DNA of 64,000 bases, taken from contig OX393573.1 in assembly GCA_947652115.1 (NCBI GenBank), positions 8,156,548-8,220,547 on the forward strand. The letters are read 5' to 3'. Positions 34,813-45,939 of the stretch are shown piece by piece. This DNA comes from Blastomussa wellsi (taxonomy: Eukaryota > Cnidaria > Anthozoa > Scleractinia > Plerogyridae). The position numbers and the translations under genes are program-made. Each line of letters starts with the position of its first letter. Position 1 is the stretch's first letter. The notes below the pieces were generated by a model. The model was not told the DNA's origin. It saw nothing but the letters and a program-made list of their open reading frames with translations, and made no database searches.

Positions 34813-35841
34813 TCACGTAAGACTGCAGGCGTATAACAGGACATAGGCCTTTCCCTCTCGCTGTTTAGACACTCGATATCGGATTGGACCAGCGTAGTCC
34901 ACTCCAATCACTTGATACGGGTTGGTTCCTTGAGTACGGGTAGTCGGCAGGTTTCCAGGCGGCGGGGCTGCATATGCCGATGCTTGCAACTTCTTGCACC
35001 CATGACAGCTCTTGCGCACTTTCTTCACCAGCTGTCTTAATTTTGGAATCCAGTAACCAGTACGAACCTTGGCCATGGTTAGCCCCACTCCCCCATGCAG
35101 TGTTTCTTTGTGTGCTTCCTCTACTAGTCGGAGACCAAGCATGCTGATTTCTGGTATGTAAACTGGATACTGTCCTTGTATTCGGCCCCGGCACTCTAAT
35201 AGCCCCTCCTGGTTTGGCTGTAGGTTCAGCGCCACGCTGTCTCGTTTAATGTCACAACTCTTCTGAGCCTGTTTCTCCCAGAACAGCCTCTGGTGGTTTG
35301 TCTCTTCAGTTTTCAGTGGTCCCAGATTCCGTGGTGTTCCTCGGCTACGGAGAGAGTTGTGCGTGAATCTTCTCATCCACGTACAGATACGTACAGCCTT
35401 CTGTAACTGAAACTTGTGTAGCACTTCTTCAATCTCGTTTTTCTCGTTTACTGCGACTCCCAGTACTTTCTGCACAAGTTTGGCTTCGGTTTGGCTTTCT
35501 TCTGAGGGCTCGTTTAGTACATCCGCTGGCCAACGTTCTGGAGATCCAAGCCACTTTGGTCCATTCCACCACAGCTCAGCTTCCTCTACGTGCCCTCCAC
35601 GACTTGCAAGATCAGCGGGATTATCTCCTGTGGGCACGTAGCGCCATGTCACATCTTTGTGACTGTTTATTTTCTGCACGCGATTGGCCACGAACTGTTT
35701 ATACTCTCCTTGCCCTCGAATCCAGTACAAGGCCACTGAACTGTCCAGCCAGCAGTGTGTACTTCTTACAGGAAGCCCGTCCAGAGCGTCTCTCACGTTG
35801 TCGACAAGGTTCACAGCCATGTGACCAGCGACCAGTTCCAA
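34813..35841 (-). pseudogene. BEL/Pao RNase H end and integrase N-terminal half
   Basis: A 342-codon frame. It opens with the C-terminal part of RNase H (ELVAGHMAVNLVDNV, WLDSSVALYWI, FVANRVQKI), then the integrase zinc finger with HGGVGLTMAKVR...CHGCKKL and the first catalytic aspartate region VIGVDYAGPI. It ends at an in-frame stop after YACSLT, followed by further element sequence. Frame breaks between 35850 and 36080 separate it from the main gag-pol frame. Confidence 0.9.
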
Positions 35842-35899
35842 CCGTGGGATGGTCAGTCCTTGTTTGGACAGTCTCGATCTGGCGGCAATTAGGCCCTGG

Positions 35900-38800
35900 T
35901 TAGTCCCGGATGCTTGTCGGATGACTGCATAAACGCAGGCTGAGACTCCATTTGCACAGGCGTCTCCAAACGAATGCAGATCGATTTGCTCGATTTGCTC
36001 GATTTCCTCTCGATAAATAACCAGAGACCTCGGTACAGCAAATCTTTCTGGTAATCTGTTTTTCCCACTTTACCCACAGCTTGGCAAGGTCACGTGATAG
36101 GTCTGCGTCCCAGGCTCCTTTCGTATCACAAACTGCGCGGTAGAGGAGTTTGCCACTAAGTGTCTCAGGCGAGACAAATCCCAGGGGGTCATATATCTTA
36201 GCTAGCTTAGCTAAGATACCTCTCTTGGTCAGCGTTGCTTTCTCTGGTGGGACTGTGATGCTAAGTGAGTCTTGTTCTTTGTTCCACGGGAGCCCAAGCA
36301 TACTAGAAAATGTTCCTTGTGGGACTCCTAACTGCTGCTTTGCATAGGTTGGTTCTCCTTCTTCTTTTGAAGACTGCTCTGATTCCAGCTCGGGGACGTT
36401 TGAGTGCCACTTGTGCAGGTTGAAACAAGCGTCTTGGAAGATTGCTTTCGTCTTATCTTTCAGTTCTCGAGTCTTGCACTCTGTTGTTGACACCGAGATT
36501 AAGTCGTCAACGTACAGTTCCTTGCGAATCTTGGCTACTAGTTCTGGCTCTCTCTCCTCCCAGTTGTTAAGGTGCATCTCGATCACTCCCCCCAGCAGAA
36601 AGGGAGATGGCGCAAGTCCAAATAGGGCTCTAGTAAATCTCAGGGTCTCCAATGGTGATTTTTCGTCTCGGCGCCAGTGAAAACGCATTGCATCGCGATC
36701 AGTCTCCTTTACTCTCACTTGCAGAAATGCTTTCTGTAAATCGCCAGTAATGGCGACAGGGTTAAAACGCCCTCTTACTAGCACGCTCCATAGTTTGTTT
36801 TGAAGGGGTGGGCCAGTATACAAACAGTCGTTTAAAGAAGGGGCGCCGTTGAAGGCTCTTGCCGAGGCGTCGTACACAATTCGCAGTTTTGTCGATTCCG
36901 CTGTGGCTCTCACGACAGGTTTGTGTGGTATGTAGAATTCTCGGCCATTGATGGATGACTCGTCTGCTCTCTCGATAACTCCTTCTTTCTTCTGATCTTC
37001 GATGATCTCTGCATATTGGTTTGTCAGTTCCTGACGCTCAAGCTTCTTGTTTAGACTTCCGTTTTTATTGTTTGGTAGCACAGGATGATTTCCTCGCCAA
37101 GGTAAACCAGTCTCGTACCAGCCCTCCTCATGCCGCACAAGCTGCTCTTTGAATTCGGCATACACGCTGCTCTGGTCGTTAGGGGGTGTGTCAGACAAGC
37201 CAAGCACATCAAGACGACAAAGTTCCTCGTAATCCACATGTGATGTTTGAGTTAACAGTACGTTTGTTAAGTCTGGAGGTTCTTTTCCTGGAGACATGAT
37301 AATCCAGCCGAATTTTGTCAACTCAGCCACAGGCCGCCCAGGCTCACCGATGTTCGGTACACTCTCGGTTTTCAATTTAGCGTAGTCACCGGCTCCTAGT
37401 ATTATGTGCACTGGTAAGCGACTCTTTGTGTCCACATCGTTCATAACAACTCCCGACAAGTGTGGTTTTCTTGCGATGACTTCTTGATACTTTGGGTTTT
37501 CCAAGAAAAGCAGTTCTCCTTTGTCCACCTTAGTGACTTCCACAGGCATAGAAAATTTTCTGTTCACATCAGAAACGTTGATAGTAGCCAGCTCTACTTC
37601 TCTTGTTGAAACTCCTAACAACATCTCTATTTTTCGGACTTCTTTCCTGTTGTGAGTGCTTGGAATGCGGTCCAAAAGGGCGGCAGATGCGTACGAGTTC
37701 CCCGCACCCGTGTCCAACAAAGCGCGACATTTAATTCCTTCCACTTCAACAACAACAACTGGATATGTCACATTTCCGCTTGGAACTCCTGTGGCGACAA
37801 GGAGTGGATTGGCGTTGGTTTCTTGTTTGTGACAAATGGACGTGTGATGTTTGCGATCACAGATCTGACACCTCAATTTGCTCTTACACTCATCAGCGCG
37901 ATGTCTTGTACCGGTGCAATTAAAGCACAGTTTTTTCTCTGATAGGATTCTCTGTCTCTCATGAACACTTTTGACCTTTGTACAATTAATTGCTCTGTGA
38001 TTCTCATCTTCACAGTAGACACACTGGTTTCCGGAACGCGGCTTTGATTGATGTGTATTTAAGATAGGTAGGGGCGGTTTAAATTGTTGATTTGTTTTCC
38101 CTGTTGGGTCTTTCTCTAACTTTTCTGCGGCAATCTCTTCTACCGGATTGATTTGGGTCCACTTCTGCAGCTCTGTCAAAAGATCTTTGAAACCCCAGTC
38201 CTTCCAGCCTTCATTTCCTCGCACCAAATCGGCTTTGATTCCTTTGAGCTTGTCCAAGGTACATCTCACGTTTCCTTTGACATCTGCGAGTCGACCAAAA
38301 GTATCCAAGCTTTGTACGTTGAAGCGCAGTTGTTTGTAAAACTCTTTGACCTTTCTTGGATTTGCTCCCGTAATAATTGGCAGCTCCATTATGTTCTTGA
38401 TATACGCATTTACAATCTCTGTCGGCTGTCCATATTCCGCTTCGAGAATAGCCTTCGCGTTTGCGTATCCTTCATCTGTAAATGGTAACCCGTCAATATC
38501 CTTTCTCACGTGCTTCTCCAACAGCTCTTTCAGATATCCAAATTTAGTGAGGGGTGCCAGGTTAGGGGAATCTATTTCGGAGGTAAATTTCCCCCAGAAT
38601 GGGAGCCATTCTTCTATCTTTCCATTGAACTTCGTTATGGATAATTTGGGGAGCTTGGCGGCTGAAGACGATTTGTATTCTTCGGTCGTTTGGGTGGTTG
38701 ATTTTTGCTGTTCGCGGTCTTTCTCAAACTTTGCTTTCTGCTCTAAAATCTCTCTCTCGAACTCCATCTGCTGTTTATGATTTTCGAACGCCCTTTTCTC

Positions 38801-39109
38801 TTGCTCTTCCATATCTATCGCTTGGACTGCGGATTGAACTCTTTTTGTCGCTTGGTCGGCTTTCTCGAGGTGTTGTTCGATACCTTCACTCCATGTTTTT
38901 ATCGCGTGCTCGCTCTCTCCCTTCGTGAACTTCTTTTCCTCTACTGCGGACTTAAGCGTATCCATTGCACTAACAATACTTGCAATCGATGATTGGTGGC
39001 GCTCTAAAGATTGTCGTTCTCGTTTCTTTACGATCTCGTCGGTTTGGTTGAGCTTGAAGTAAAGCATTTTAACTTTGGTGTCCAACTCTGTTATTTGTTT
39101 CTCCGTCAT
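35900..39109 (-). CDS. BEL/Pao gag-protease-reverse transcriptase polyprotein, truncated
   Basis: A 1069-codon frame from ATG at 39109. Residues 1-145 are a charged coiled coil; about 150-330 form the DUF1759 gag core (LPKLSITKFNGKIEEWLPFW); zinc knuckles CVYCEDENHRAINC and CFNCTGTRHRADEC lie at about 364-410; protease LLDTGAGNSYAS at about 466; reverse transcriptase with AITGDLQKAFLQV (about 788), FGLAPSPFLLGG and the catalytic YVDD (about 866). The tail after about residue 1010 runs out of frame in RNase H. Three CTCGATTTG units at 35982-36008 lie near the frame loss. Confidence 0.95.
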   Translation of the reverse strand: MTEKQITELDTKVKMLYFKLNQTDEIVKKRERQSLERHQSSIASIVSAMDTLKSAVEEKKFTKGESEHAIKTWSEGIEQHLEKADQATKRVQSAVQAIDMEEQEKRAFENHKQQMEFEREILEQKAKFEKDREQQKSTTQTTEEYKSSSAAKLPKLSITKFNGKIEEWLPFWGKFTSEIDSPNLAPLTKFGYLKELLEKHVRKDIDGLPFTDEGYANAKAILEAEYGQPTEIVNAYIKNIMELPIITGANPRKVKEFYKQLRFNVQSLDTFGRLADVKGNVRCTLDKLKGIKADLVRGNEGWKDWGFKDLLTELQKWTQINPVEEIAAEKLEKDPTGKTNQQFKPPLPILNTHQSKPRSGNQCVYCEDENHRAINCTKVKSVHERQRILSEKKLCFNCTGTRHRADECKSKLRCQICDRKHHTSICHKQETNANPLLVATGVPSGNVTYPVVVVEVEGIKCRALLDTGAGNSYASAALLDRIPSTHNRKEVRKIEMLLGVSTREVELATINVSDVNRKFSMPVEVTKVDKGELLFLENPKYQEVIARKPHLSGVVMNDVDTKSRLPVHIILGAGDYAKLKTESVPNIGEPGRPVAELTKFGWIIMSPGKEPPDLTNVLLTQTSHVDYEELCRLDVLGLSDTPPNDQSSVYAEFKEQLVRHEEGWYETGLPWRGNHPVLPNNKNGSLNKKLERQELTNQYAEIIEDQKKEGVIERADESSINGREFYIPHKPVVRATAESTKLRIVYDASARAFNGAPSLNDCLYTGPPLQNKLWSVLVRGRFNPVAITGDLQKAFLQVRVKETDRDAMRFHWRRDEKSPLETLRFTRALFGLAPSPFLLGGVIEMHLNNWEEREPELVAKIRKELYVDDLISVSTTECKTRELKDKTKAIFQDACFNLHKWHSNVPELESEQSSKEEGEPTYAKQQLGVPQGTFSSMLGLPWNKEQDSLSITVPPEKATLTKRGILAKLAKIYDPLGFVSPETLSGKLLYRAVCDTKGAWDADLSRDLAKLWVKWEKQITRKICCTEVSGYLSRGNRANRANRSAFVWRRLCKWSLSLRLCSHPTSIRD

Positions 39110-39162
39110 ATTTGCTCGGGTCGGATTCTTGCCCTTGCTCGAGCACTCTCACTTTCGTCTCG

Positions 39163-39183
39163 TCCCGTCGGAGGTGCCACTTG
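39163..39183 (-). other. BEL/Pao primer-binding-like site
   Basis: On the minus strand, after the 5' LTR and four bases (CAAG), comes TGGCACCTCCGACGGGA, beginning TGG as expected for pairing to a tRNA 3' end. The tRNA was not identified. Confidence 0.7.
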
Positions 39184-39380
39184 TGTTGTGAATTGCTTTA
39201 ATGCTCTACTCAACGCTAACCACTCTCGATAAGGATTCACTCTCGAAGAATTTTCCACTACTCGCTCATTCGACTCAATCATTCTCGTGTACAAAAACTC
39301 TTATTGTCTCTGATCAGTTCCAGTAAAAAAATTAACCGCGTCACACCCTTATTTAATATTACGTAATCACATTCTCGACA
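39184..39380 (-). repeat. BEL/Pao 5' LTR
   Basis: Pairs with the LTR at 33551-33746. Flanked outside by GCCAC, the target duplication. Confidence 0.97.
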
Positions 39381-39421
39381 GCCACAGTTGAACAGTTTTT
39401 ATATCATTATGTTTGCGTTAA

Positions 39422-41231
39422 GGTGGCTCATCTCAGTTTTTCAGAACTACACCAACCTAACTTTAAAAGGCTAATACTTCACTATCTTGGGTCGCTCGGG
39501 CAAGATTTTTGGCACATTTACTAGAGATTGAATAATGTTTCCAAAAATGTAGATTTCATTGGCATCGGTGTTACCATAGCAACGAGACGATGACGTCATG
39601 GTTTCTGAAAATCGACATCTTCCTCGATATCGAGACCTAAACTTTTAAAACGAATCAACATCCCTTGTAGTATGCATGTAGGTCTTTAACAAAGTTTGAA
39701 AAAATTCTATGAGAGCGTTTCTGAAAAAAGACGAGTTGAACATTTTGCAGTCAAAATTTAAAAGTTCAACTCAGTATCTGTTAGTTCGTTGATTCCAGCC
39801 ACTTCCTGCAGATTGAAGCATTGTCCTTTCCATGTTTTATACCTTTGGCATAGAACAACTTTTCTCAAAGGTTTCATCCAGTTTGTTTCACTAGATATCT
39901 CTCTATGAACTCAAAAGTAATATCTTTAATATTCACATTTTCCTCACAGAAGGAACGTCTTTGATATGGGAGCATCTATGTAAAAACTAGTCGATAGAAT
40001 TTTTTTAAAATCTCTAGATCGAAAGTATAACATGTTATGTGCTTTCCCTGAAAATTTCAAAGGCATTGAACTATTTTAAGAGCGCGAAATAATAATAAAA
40101 ATATAGGGTACCTTTGCATTTGTTACGGAAAGTTCCGGTATGAGACTTTTTGTTGACAGCTGGTTTATTTCAGAAGTTTTCCTTTTGTGTATATTCTACA
40201 TATTTGTGTGCTATGGAATCAGCAGGTTTGCCATGCTTGACTTGCCGCCCTTGACTACAGCCTGGGCGATCGTGAAAATTTGTTTCTTAATACAATAGCA
40301 ATTAATTAGCATAAGGCTGTGGTGAAGCATTGCATGCGGAAGTGTGGTAGTTCTCGTTTAAGATTGCAATTCTATTGCAGTTATTATTGTTTTAGGGGCT
40401 ACGCAGAATATCGAGCCCTTCATGTCACACCTTACGAGAGCTGCTACATCGCCCATCGCAGTATCACAGGCGTCACCACAGCCTTATGCTAATTGCTATT
40501 GTATTAAGAATGACATTTTGACGATCAGCCGGGCTGTAGTCAAGCATGACAAACTTGCTGATTCCATAGCACACAAATATGTAGAATATAGACAAAAGGG
40601 AAACTTCTAAAATAAACCAGCTGTCAACAAAAATCTGATAAAGTCGATAAATTCTATCGACTAGTTTTTACATAGATGCTCACATATCAAAGACGTTCCT
40701 TCTATGAGGAAAATGTAATATTAAAGATATTACTCTTGAGTTCATAGAGAGAGATCTAGTGAAGCAAACTGGATGAAACCTTTCAGAAAGTTGTCTATAC
40801 CAAAGGTATAAAATATGGAATGGACAGTGTTTCAATCTGCAGTAAGTGGCTGGAATCTACGAAGTAACAGATACTGAGTCAAACTTTTAAATTTTGACTG
40901 CAAAATATTCAACTCGCTTTTATTCAAAAACGCTCTCATATAATGTTTTCAAACTTTGCAGTGTCGAAGACCTACAAGTATACTACAAGGGGCGTTGATT
41001 CATTTTAAAAGTTTAGGTCTCGATATCGAGAAAAATGTCGATTTTCAGAAATCATGACATCATCGTTTCGTTGCTATGGTAACACCGATGCTAATGAATT
41101 CCACATCTTTGGAAGCCTTATTCATTCTCTAGTAAATGTGCGAAAACTCTTGCCCGACCGACCTAAGACAGCGAAGAAGTAGCCTTTTAAAGCTGGGTTG
41201 GTGTGGTTCTGAAAAACTGAGATGAGCCACC
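39422..41231. mobile_element. 1.8-kb TTAA-flanked palindromic element
   Basis: TTAA at 39418-39421 then GGTGGCTCATCTCAG...; the mirror ...CTGAGATGAGCCACC then TTAA at 41232-41235. Arms of about 900 and 750 bp pair nearly throughout (for example TTGCTATGGTAACACCGATG against CATCGGTGTTACCATAGCAA) around a centre near 40330-40475. Exact TTAA flanks point to a piggyBac-like or Kolobok-like mobiliser. No transposase seen. It starts 37 bp past the BEL target duplication. Confidence 0.92.
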
Positions 41232-41520
41232 TTAAATGGTTTGAAATTAGCTGTTGGTTTTTTCTTAAATTGTGTGTAAGTTGAGACTTGGCAGTATGGA
41301 GGGACATGCAAGATGGTGTGATGTCGTGGTATTTTTTTATAAGTGAGCTTCGAAATAGAGCTAGCTCTTAAAGTGTCCCACTTAACCTATGTGCCCAGTA
41401 AAATTGATGCAATGTCATTTAAAAATAAATTTTAACATGATTTCCTAATCAAGGAACTAAAGTAAAAAATTCTACTACATGTATTGGCATAATGCTAATT
41501 TACTTGCTTCTGTCATCTAG

Positions 41521-41641
41521 AAAGAACTTCTCAATTATCAACAAAGTGTAGAACTCAGATCTGTAACATGGGAGCAGTTTCCTGATGGATGGCCAAACTT
41601 GTTCATTGAAAATGTGAAGCATGATTGTGCAGGAAGAGATG
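41521..41641 (+). CDS. PRPP synthetase-like gene exon 2
   Basis: A 121-bp exon, phase 0 to phase 1, acceptor TGTCATCTAG, donor GTATGT. It encodes KELLNYQQSVELRSVTWEQF and then PDGWPNLFIENVKHDCAGRD. The FPDGWPNLFI core is diagnostic of the PRS3/PRS4-type ribose-phosphate pyrophosphokinases of plants and some animals (F-x-DGWPNLFI). The enzyme makes PRPP from ribose 5-phosphate and ATP. Joins in phase to exon 1 across 21.2 kb and to exon 3 across 3.3 kb. The donor overlaps a MITE end. Confidence 0.9.
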
Positions 41642-41646
41642 GTATG

Positions 41647-42071
41647 TACTGTCAAAATCACTAGAGTGGTAAAACTGCGGTTAGAAATTTGAATTCAAAG
41701 CAGTTCGATTCTTAATACGTGATCTGAAAAAAATTGTCGCGTGGTTTTGTGTTTGCGAGCGTCCTGTCAGCGATGATGTGATTTTAACGGTCGCTTCATG
41801 GTCATGTGAACATCGTTATTCCAGAATATGACGCTATCAAGCAAACAGAGTCGGAAAACTGAATCAAAGGAAGGCAGGTTTTGTTTCATTTTAATGGATT
41901 TCATACTGTTTTGCAGCAAAGAGTATCCGAAAGTCACGAAGCTTTCTGTTTGCTTTCGATAAATAAACAGTGTCCACGTGATAAAATTTTGTAACTCACG
42001 TGATCGAGATTGGCGCAGTGCGAGACGAAATTTAGCGACTGCATTTTACCACTCTGGTGATTTTGATAGTA
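41647..42071. mobile_element. TIR-bearing MITE, copy 2, touching a splice donor
   Basis: TACTGTCAAAATCACTAGAG TGGTAAAACTGC is mirrored by GCATTTTACCACTCTGGTGA TTTTGATAGTA. Same family as 6312-6706. Its first base is the sixth base of the donor GTATGT of PRS-like exon 2. Confidence 0.85.
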
Positions 42072-42622
42072 TCAGTATACTCATGTAGCTTACCTCATAA
42101 TACACTTTAAAAATTAGTTATATATATGAAAAAATTACTCGATTCTGGTTAGCTGAGAGCAGTACTAGTACAGTTCAAATATGACAGCAGTGCAAATTAC
42201 ACATCAAAATTCTGGATTATGATTGCAAATGTTTTAAACAAACCGCTTTCAGTTTGTAGCATTATCAGCTGATCTTCATCATCAGCCAATCAGCCAATCA
42301 GTAAATAAAGTGTCAAATCCACGTCAAATGCTCAATTCCTGTCTGCAACAAGATCTTCTGGCACTTCCTCCAGGCAATTTTGTTTAATGTTTATATTATT
42401 AATAAGTAATCATACGGTTTTTCTTGCTCAATTTGGAATTAATTTGCATGTGTGAGTTAATCAAAAACCTGAAATTGCTCGAGCCGCTTTGGCGAAAGCG
42501 ACGACCTAGAAAAGGCGGTAGGGCGGGAAAAATCAAGGAGCGCGGGGGTTGATGGTTAGGTTGCACTCCGCGGACGCCTGGCAGATCGGTCAGCAAATAA
42601 TAACATTGACCAACAGGAGGTC

Positions 42623-42974
42623 GGGTGGGTACAAAACGAAGACCGAAGACCGAAGACCCAAAAACGAAGACCCCTTGAAAATCGATTTGAAATAACTTGA
42701 AAACGGCTGAAACATGATTCTTGACCTAAGCAGAAACAAGGAACAACAAGATTGGCGGTTTTTAGCGAATTTGACCAGGGTCTTCGTTTTGTAGTTTTGG
42801 TGGGGTTATGTACAAAACGAAGACCCTGGTCAAATTCGCTAAAAACCGCCAATCTTGTTGTTCCTTGTTTCTGCTTGGGTGAAGAATCATGTTTCAGCCG
42901 TTTTCAAGTGATTTCAAATCGATTTTCAAGGGGTCTTCGTTTTTGGGTCTTCGGTCTTCATTTTGTACCCACCC
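42623..42974. mobile_element. 352-bp MULE-like foldback with 10-bp target duplication
   Basis: Ends GGGTGGGTACAAAA / TTTTGTACCCACCC; arms of about 165 bp pair through CGAAGACC words and TTTAGCGAATTTGACC. Flanked by ACAGGAGGTC at 42613-42622 and 42975-42984. A 9-10 bp duplication fits Mutator-like elements. The two similar open frames inside are mirror images. Confidence 0.93.
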
Positions 42975-43325
42975 ACAGGAGGTCATCTTCGAATGTCATC
43001 TTCGTAAACAATCTTCGGTAAAGTCACGCCATAGCAATTTGACGGAAAAATAACAGTGATGAGTACAAAGACGGGAAGACATTTTGTCGATTTTCATTTC
43101 ATGTCGATTTTATACTTGCTGTGTGGGAAATGGTGTGCTGTAAAAGGAACTTTGAAAAACTTACCGTCGGTTGCATCTAAGCGTGAACACGTGTGGAAAA
43201 AACATGTTCTATAAATTGGCCATTAACTTGTACAGATTAAACCCTTAGTCAGTTTAGTTTATAAGTTGTCAAAGGTGGCTTTGCTTTGCTAAACCATCGG
43301 AATAAAACACCATAAAAATGTTCAT

Positions 43326-43500
43326 ATGTTCATGCCAGCGAGCCGCCAACACTGGCGCGACTTTTGTCTGGCTGACTCGGATGTCAGGATGTCAAGTGCT
43401 AAGTACATGAACCTATGGGAGGTACACCGCGAGCGTTATGGAAGGACTAAGGGGTGGAACCGTCTGACTGCTAAGGTTTTGCGGGAGGAGGTGATTTGGG
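43326..43500 (+). other. unassigned ORF fragment
   Basis: An open frame reads SRQHWRDFCLADSDVRMSS and then KYMNLWEVHRERYGR with a composition that looks protein-like (W, R and charged residues), then runs into low-complexity repeat at about 43510. No family recognised; a retroelement fragment is possible. Confidence 0.3.
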
Positions 43501-44715
43501 TACAGGCGCGAAATTTTTTTCAACCCTTTCATGCACAGGAAATTTTTCTCGGTGCACGTGTGTGCATAATATTTTTTTCTCCAAGCAACAGGAATTTTTC
43601 GGCTCACTAAACGTGCGTACATTTTCTTCGGCACTGGTCGTGTGCAATTTTCATTCAGACAATTTCCTGCTTAAATACAATAGTTATTCATTTTGTGCAG
43701 TTATGTTACCCGATATTTCTATATATTTTTCCTTTGACTTATTTTCCTGATAGCAAGTACACTTCAAGTTAAACTAGCTCAAACTGCCATTTATATTAAC
43801 ACTTGCGCATATGGCTGGAATATTTATTCGTAATATCATCGCCTATCCTCTTCAAAGTAAACAAAGTCTACAGATATATTCATTGCAAATTACAACGACA
43901 AAAAAGGAAAACGAATAGCCGATAACCCCTCCAAATACTAACCCTGACCAACAGGGCTTAACTTCAGTGATCAGAATGGAATTTGTCATTCCTTGCTTCC
44001 TTGTGGTATCAGTGACAAAGGGCTTAGTTCATGCAAAGAGAAAACATGGTTTGACTGAATAAATCTTTAGTTTAATTTGGCACTCCCCTCTGTCCTAGAC
44101 TACCTTTTATTTCCCGCGGGTTTACCTTAACCTCTAAACTTAGTCCTTTGTCTCGTCTGGAAGCACCGATTAAGTTAAGCCCCTTTAAGCGCGGTGAGTA
44201 CTTCGATGGGTGACATAAAGTAATCACCGTTGCTGTTTTGTTTCTTCTTTTCTTCTTCGTTATCCGCAATTATATATATCATTCTGATTGCTTCTTTTTT
44301 TTCTACTTTTTGGGGTGGTTTTAAACAGTGATCCGTACCCCTATTTTTCTCCGTTTTAGCGTCGCTCAACCATCAACCTAATTTTACACGTTTAAAATCA
44401 CTTTAAAAATGTTTTTAAAAAGATTTTTTCTGAATTTCTACTTAATACTGCGAATTTCACAAGATTTTACATTGCGCAGCGTATTCAGCTACAAGTGCAT
44501 GCTTGAAATTGAAGCGATCGGTGGGAAGTTTGTTCTCTTTTGTTTATATCACTTCTGTTACATTTTGTTTGACAATGGTAATAGTAGTAAAAAATTAAAC
44601 TATATTTATTAAAAAGAAGAAAAGGCGAAAATAAAATTGACTAGAACTTGGCTCGTGACCCGCGCTCGAACTTTATACTAGTGCTACGAGGAAACTCCGT
44701 TTATGTTAAATCCTT

Positions 44716-44805
44716 GGTCGTTGTTTTCTAGGTCGTCGTTTTCTAGGTCGTCGTTTTCTAGGTCGTCGCTTTCTAGGTCGTCGTTTTCTTGGTCGTCGCT
44801 TTCTA
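44716..44805. repeat. 15-bp tandem repeat, six units
   Basis: Six units of WGGTCGTYGYTTTCT without gaps. Lies 163 bp before PRS-like exon 3. Confidence 0.95.
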
Positions 44806-44968
44806 GACACCCCCTAAAACCCGGCTGTTCAGAAGTTCATAATTCCAAAAGTATGGAACGCCATTATAATTAGCGTTTTCGTCTCCATTTATATATTTAT
44901 CTTTCTGTCATAAATGGCGTTCCATACAAAAGTCTACATGATATCTGTGTTTTCTTTTTTTTTTACAG

Positions 44969-45041
44969 TCATATTTTTGGGAAGCTTCCATTCACCAGAA
45001 GTTGTGTTTGAGCAGCTCTCTGTCATTTATAAAATTCCCAG
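44969..45041 (+). CDS. PRPP synthetase-like gene exon 3
   Basis: A 73-bp exon, phase 1 to phase 2, acceptor TTTTTTTTACAG, donor GTAAGC. It encodes VIFLGSFHSPEVVFEQLSVI then YKIPR. The FLxSFxSPxVxFEQLSVIYxxP pattern is the same as in PRS3/PRS4-type enzymes and sits right after the exon 2 motif in that family. The strong splice sites and phase agreement with exons 2 and 4 make this secure. Confidence 0.93.
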
Positions 45042-45939
45042 GTAAGCTTTAGAGGATTGCATGAAGCCTGCAGTACAGGCTTAAAACTGGACAGCTTTTG
45101 TTGAAACAAAATAGAAAACGAAAACATAGCCTCCAGGGCAGGAGGGAGGGGCGAACTTTACTTTCATCGCCAGGCAATCGCGCGGCCCATGATCAGGGCC
45201 ATCGTGACGTCACCGTCAGCTCTACCCGGGAATTTTAAAACAGTGACCTGAAAATTTTTTTTCATCCGATGATTGTTTGAAGAATTTGAGTAAAAACGAT
45301 TAAATAAATAAATGAATGTGGACATACCTTAATATTGTATCAAATATGCAACATCTTTATAAAAAACAAAGACCTGAAAGCCAAAAAACACAGAAAATTT
45401 TGTGATCGATCAATTCAAAGTGCGAAGGAAACGTGAAAGTTTTGCCCTTTGCGTGAGCGATATCTGAAGAACCTGACAAAGTGCAACACAGACAGAGAAA
45501 TATGACCTAGATATGGTTAAAAACGTTTGATCTGTGCCGAAAATGGATTATTTAACGTCTTCATAAAAGTGATCAGTGAGTTTAAACGCATTTTACAAGA
45601 TAGCGCGAAGGACCTCTTGATTGCGTGACACCAGCGAAATACAATAAAACAGAAAAATATAAGTGATCGAAGATGTTTCCTCACACAAAACTTGTAATAT
45701 CAAGTCATGTGTTGTTTTGAGAACGTAATAGTATGTCACCGCTTATCCAAAAAGCGCACAAGATAATAATTTGTTTTCTCTGCGATGCCAAGGGACTGAC
45801 GCGCGCAAGCTTCCGGGAAAAAACGTTTTCCTGTATTTTCACTATTATACATAATCATCAGTATCGCGAAGACTACGTTTTAAATGGCTATCCACGAGGT
45901 GCAAAGCTCAAGGAGGATCAAATCTCCAGGCTGGTCAGT

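Larger units (their letters stand above)
33551..39380 (-). mobile_element. complete BEL/Pao LTR retrotransposon
   Basis: A 5.8-kb provirus on the minus strand with LTRs of 196 and 197 bp (33551-33746 and 39184-39380) that differ by very few bases, TG...CA ends, and a perfect 5-bp target duplication GCCAC (33546-33550 and 39381-39385). A primer-binding-like site and a polypurine tract touch the LTRs. Coding order is gag, protease, reverse transcriptase, RNase H, integrase. Two coding breaks make it non-autonomous today. Near-identical LTRs suggest a recent insertion. Confidence 0.97.

Noticed and set aside
33895..39232. Plus-strand open frames opposite the BEL/Pao element
   Set aside because: They mirror the long minus-strand polyprotein and carry no domain motifs.
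42556..43021. Two similar 90-residue proteins
   Set aside because: They arise from the two arms of one palindrome and end with it.
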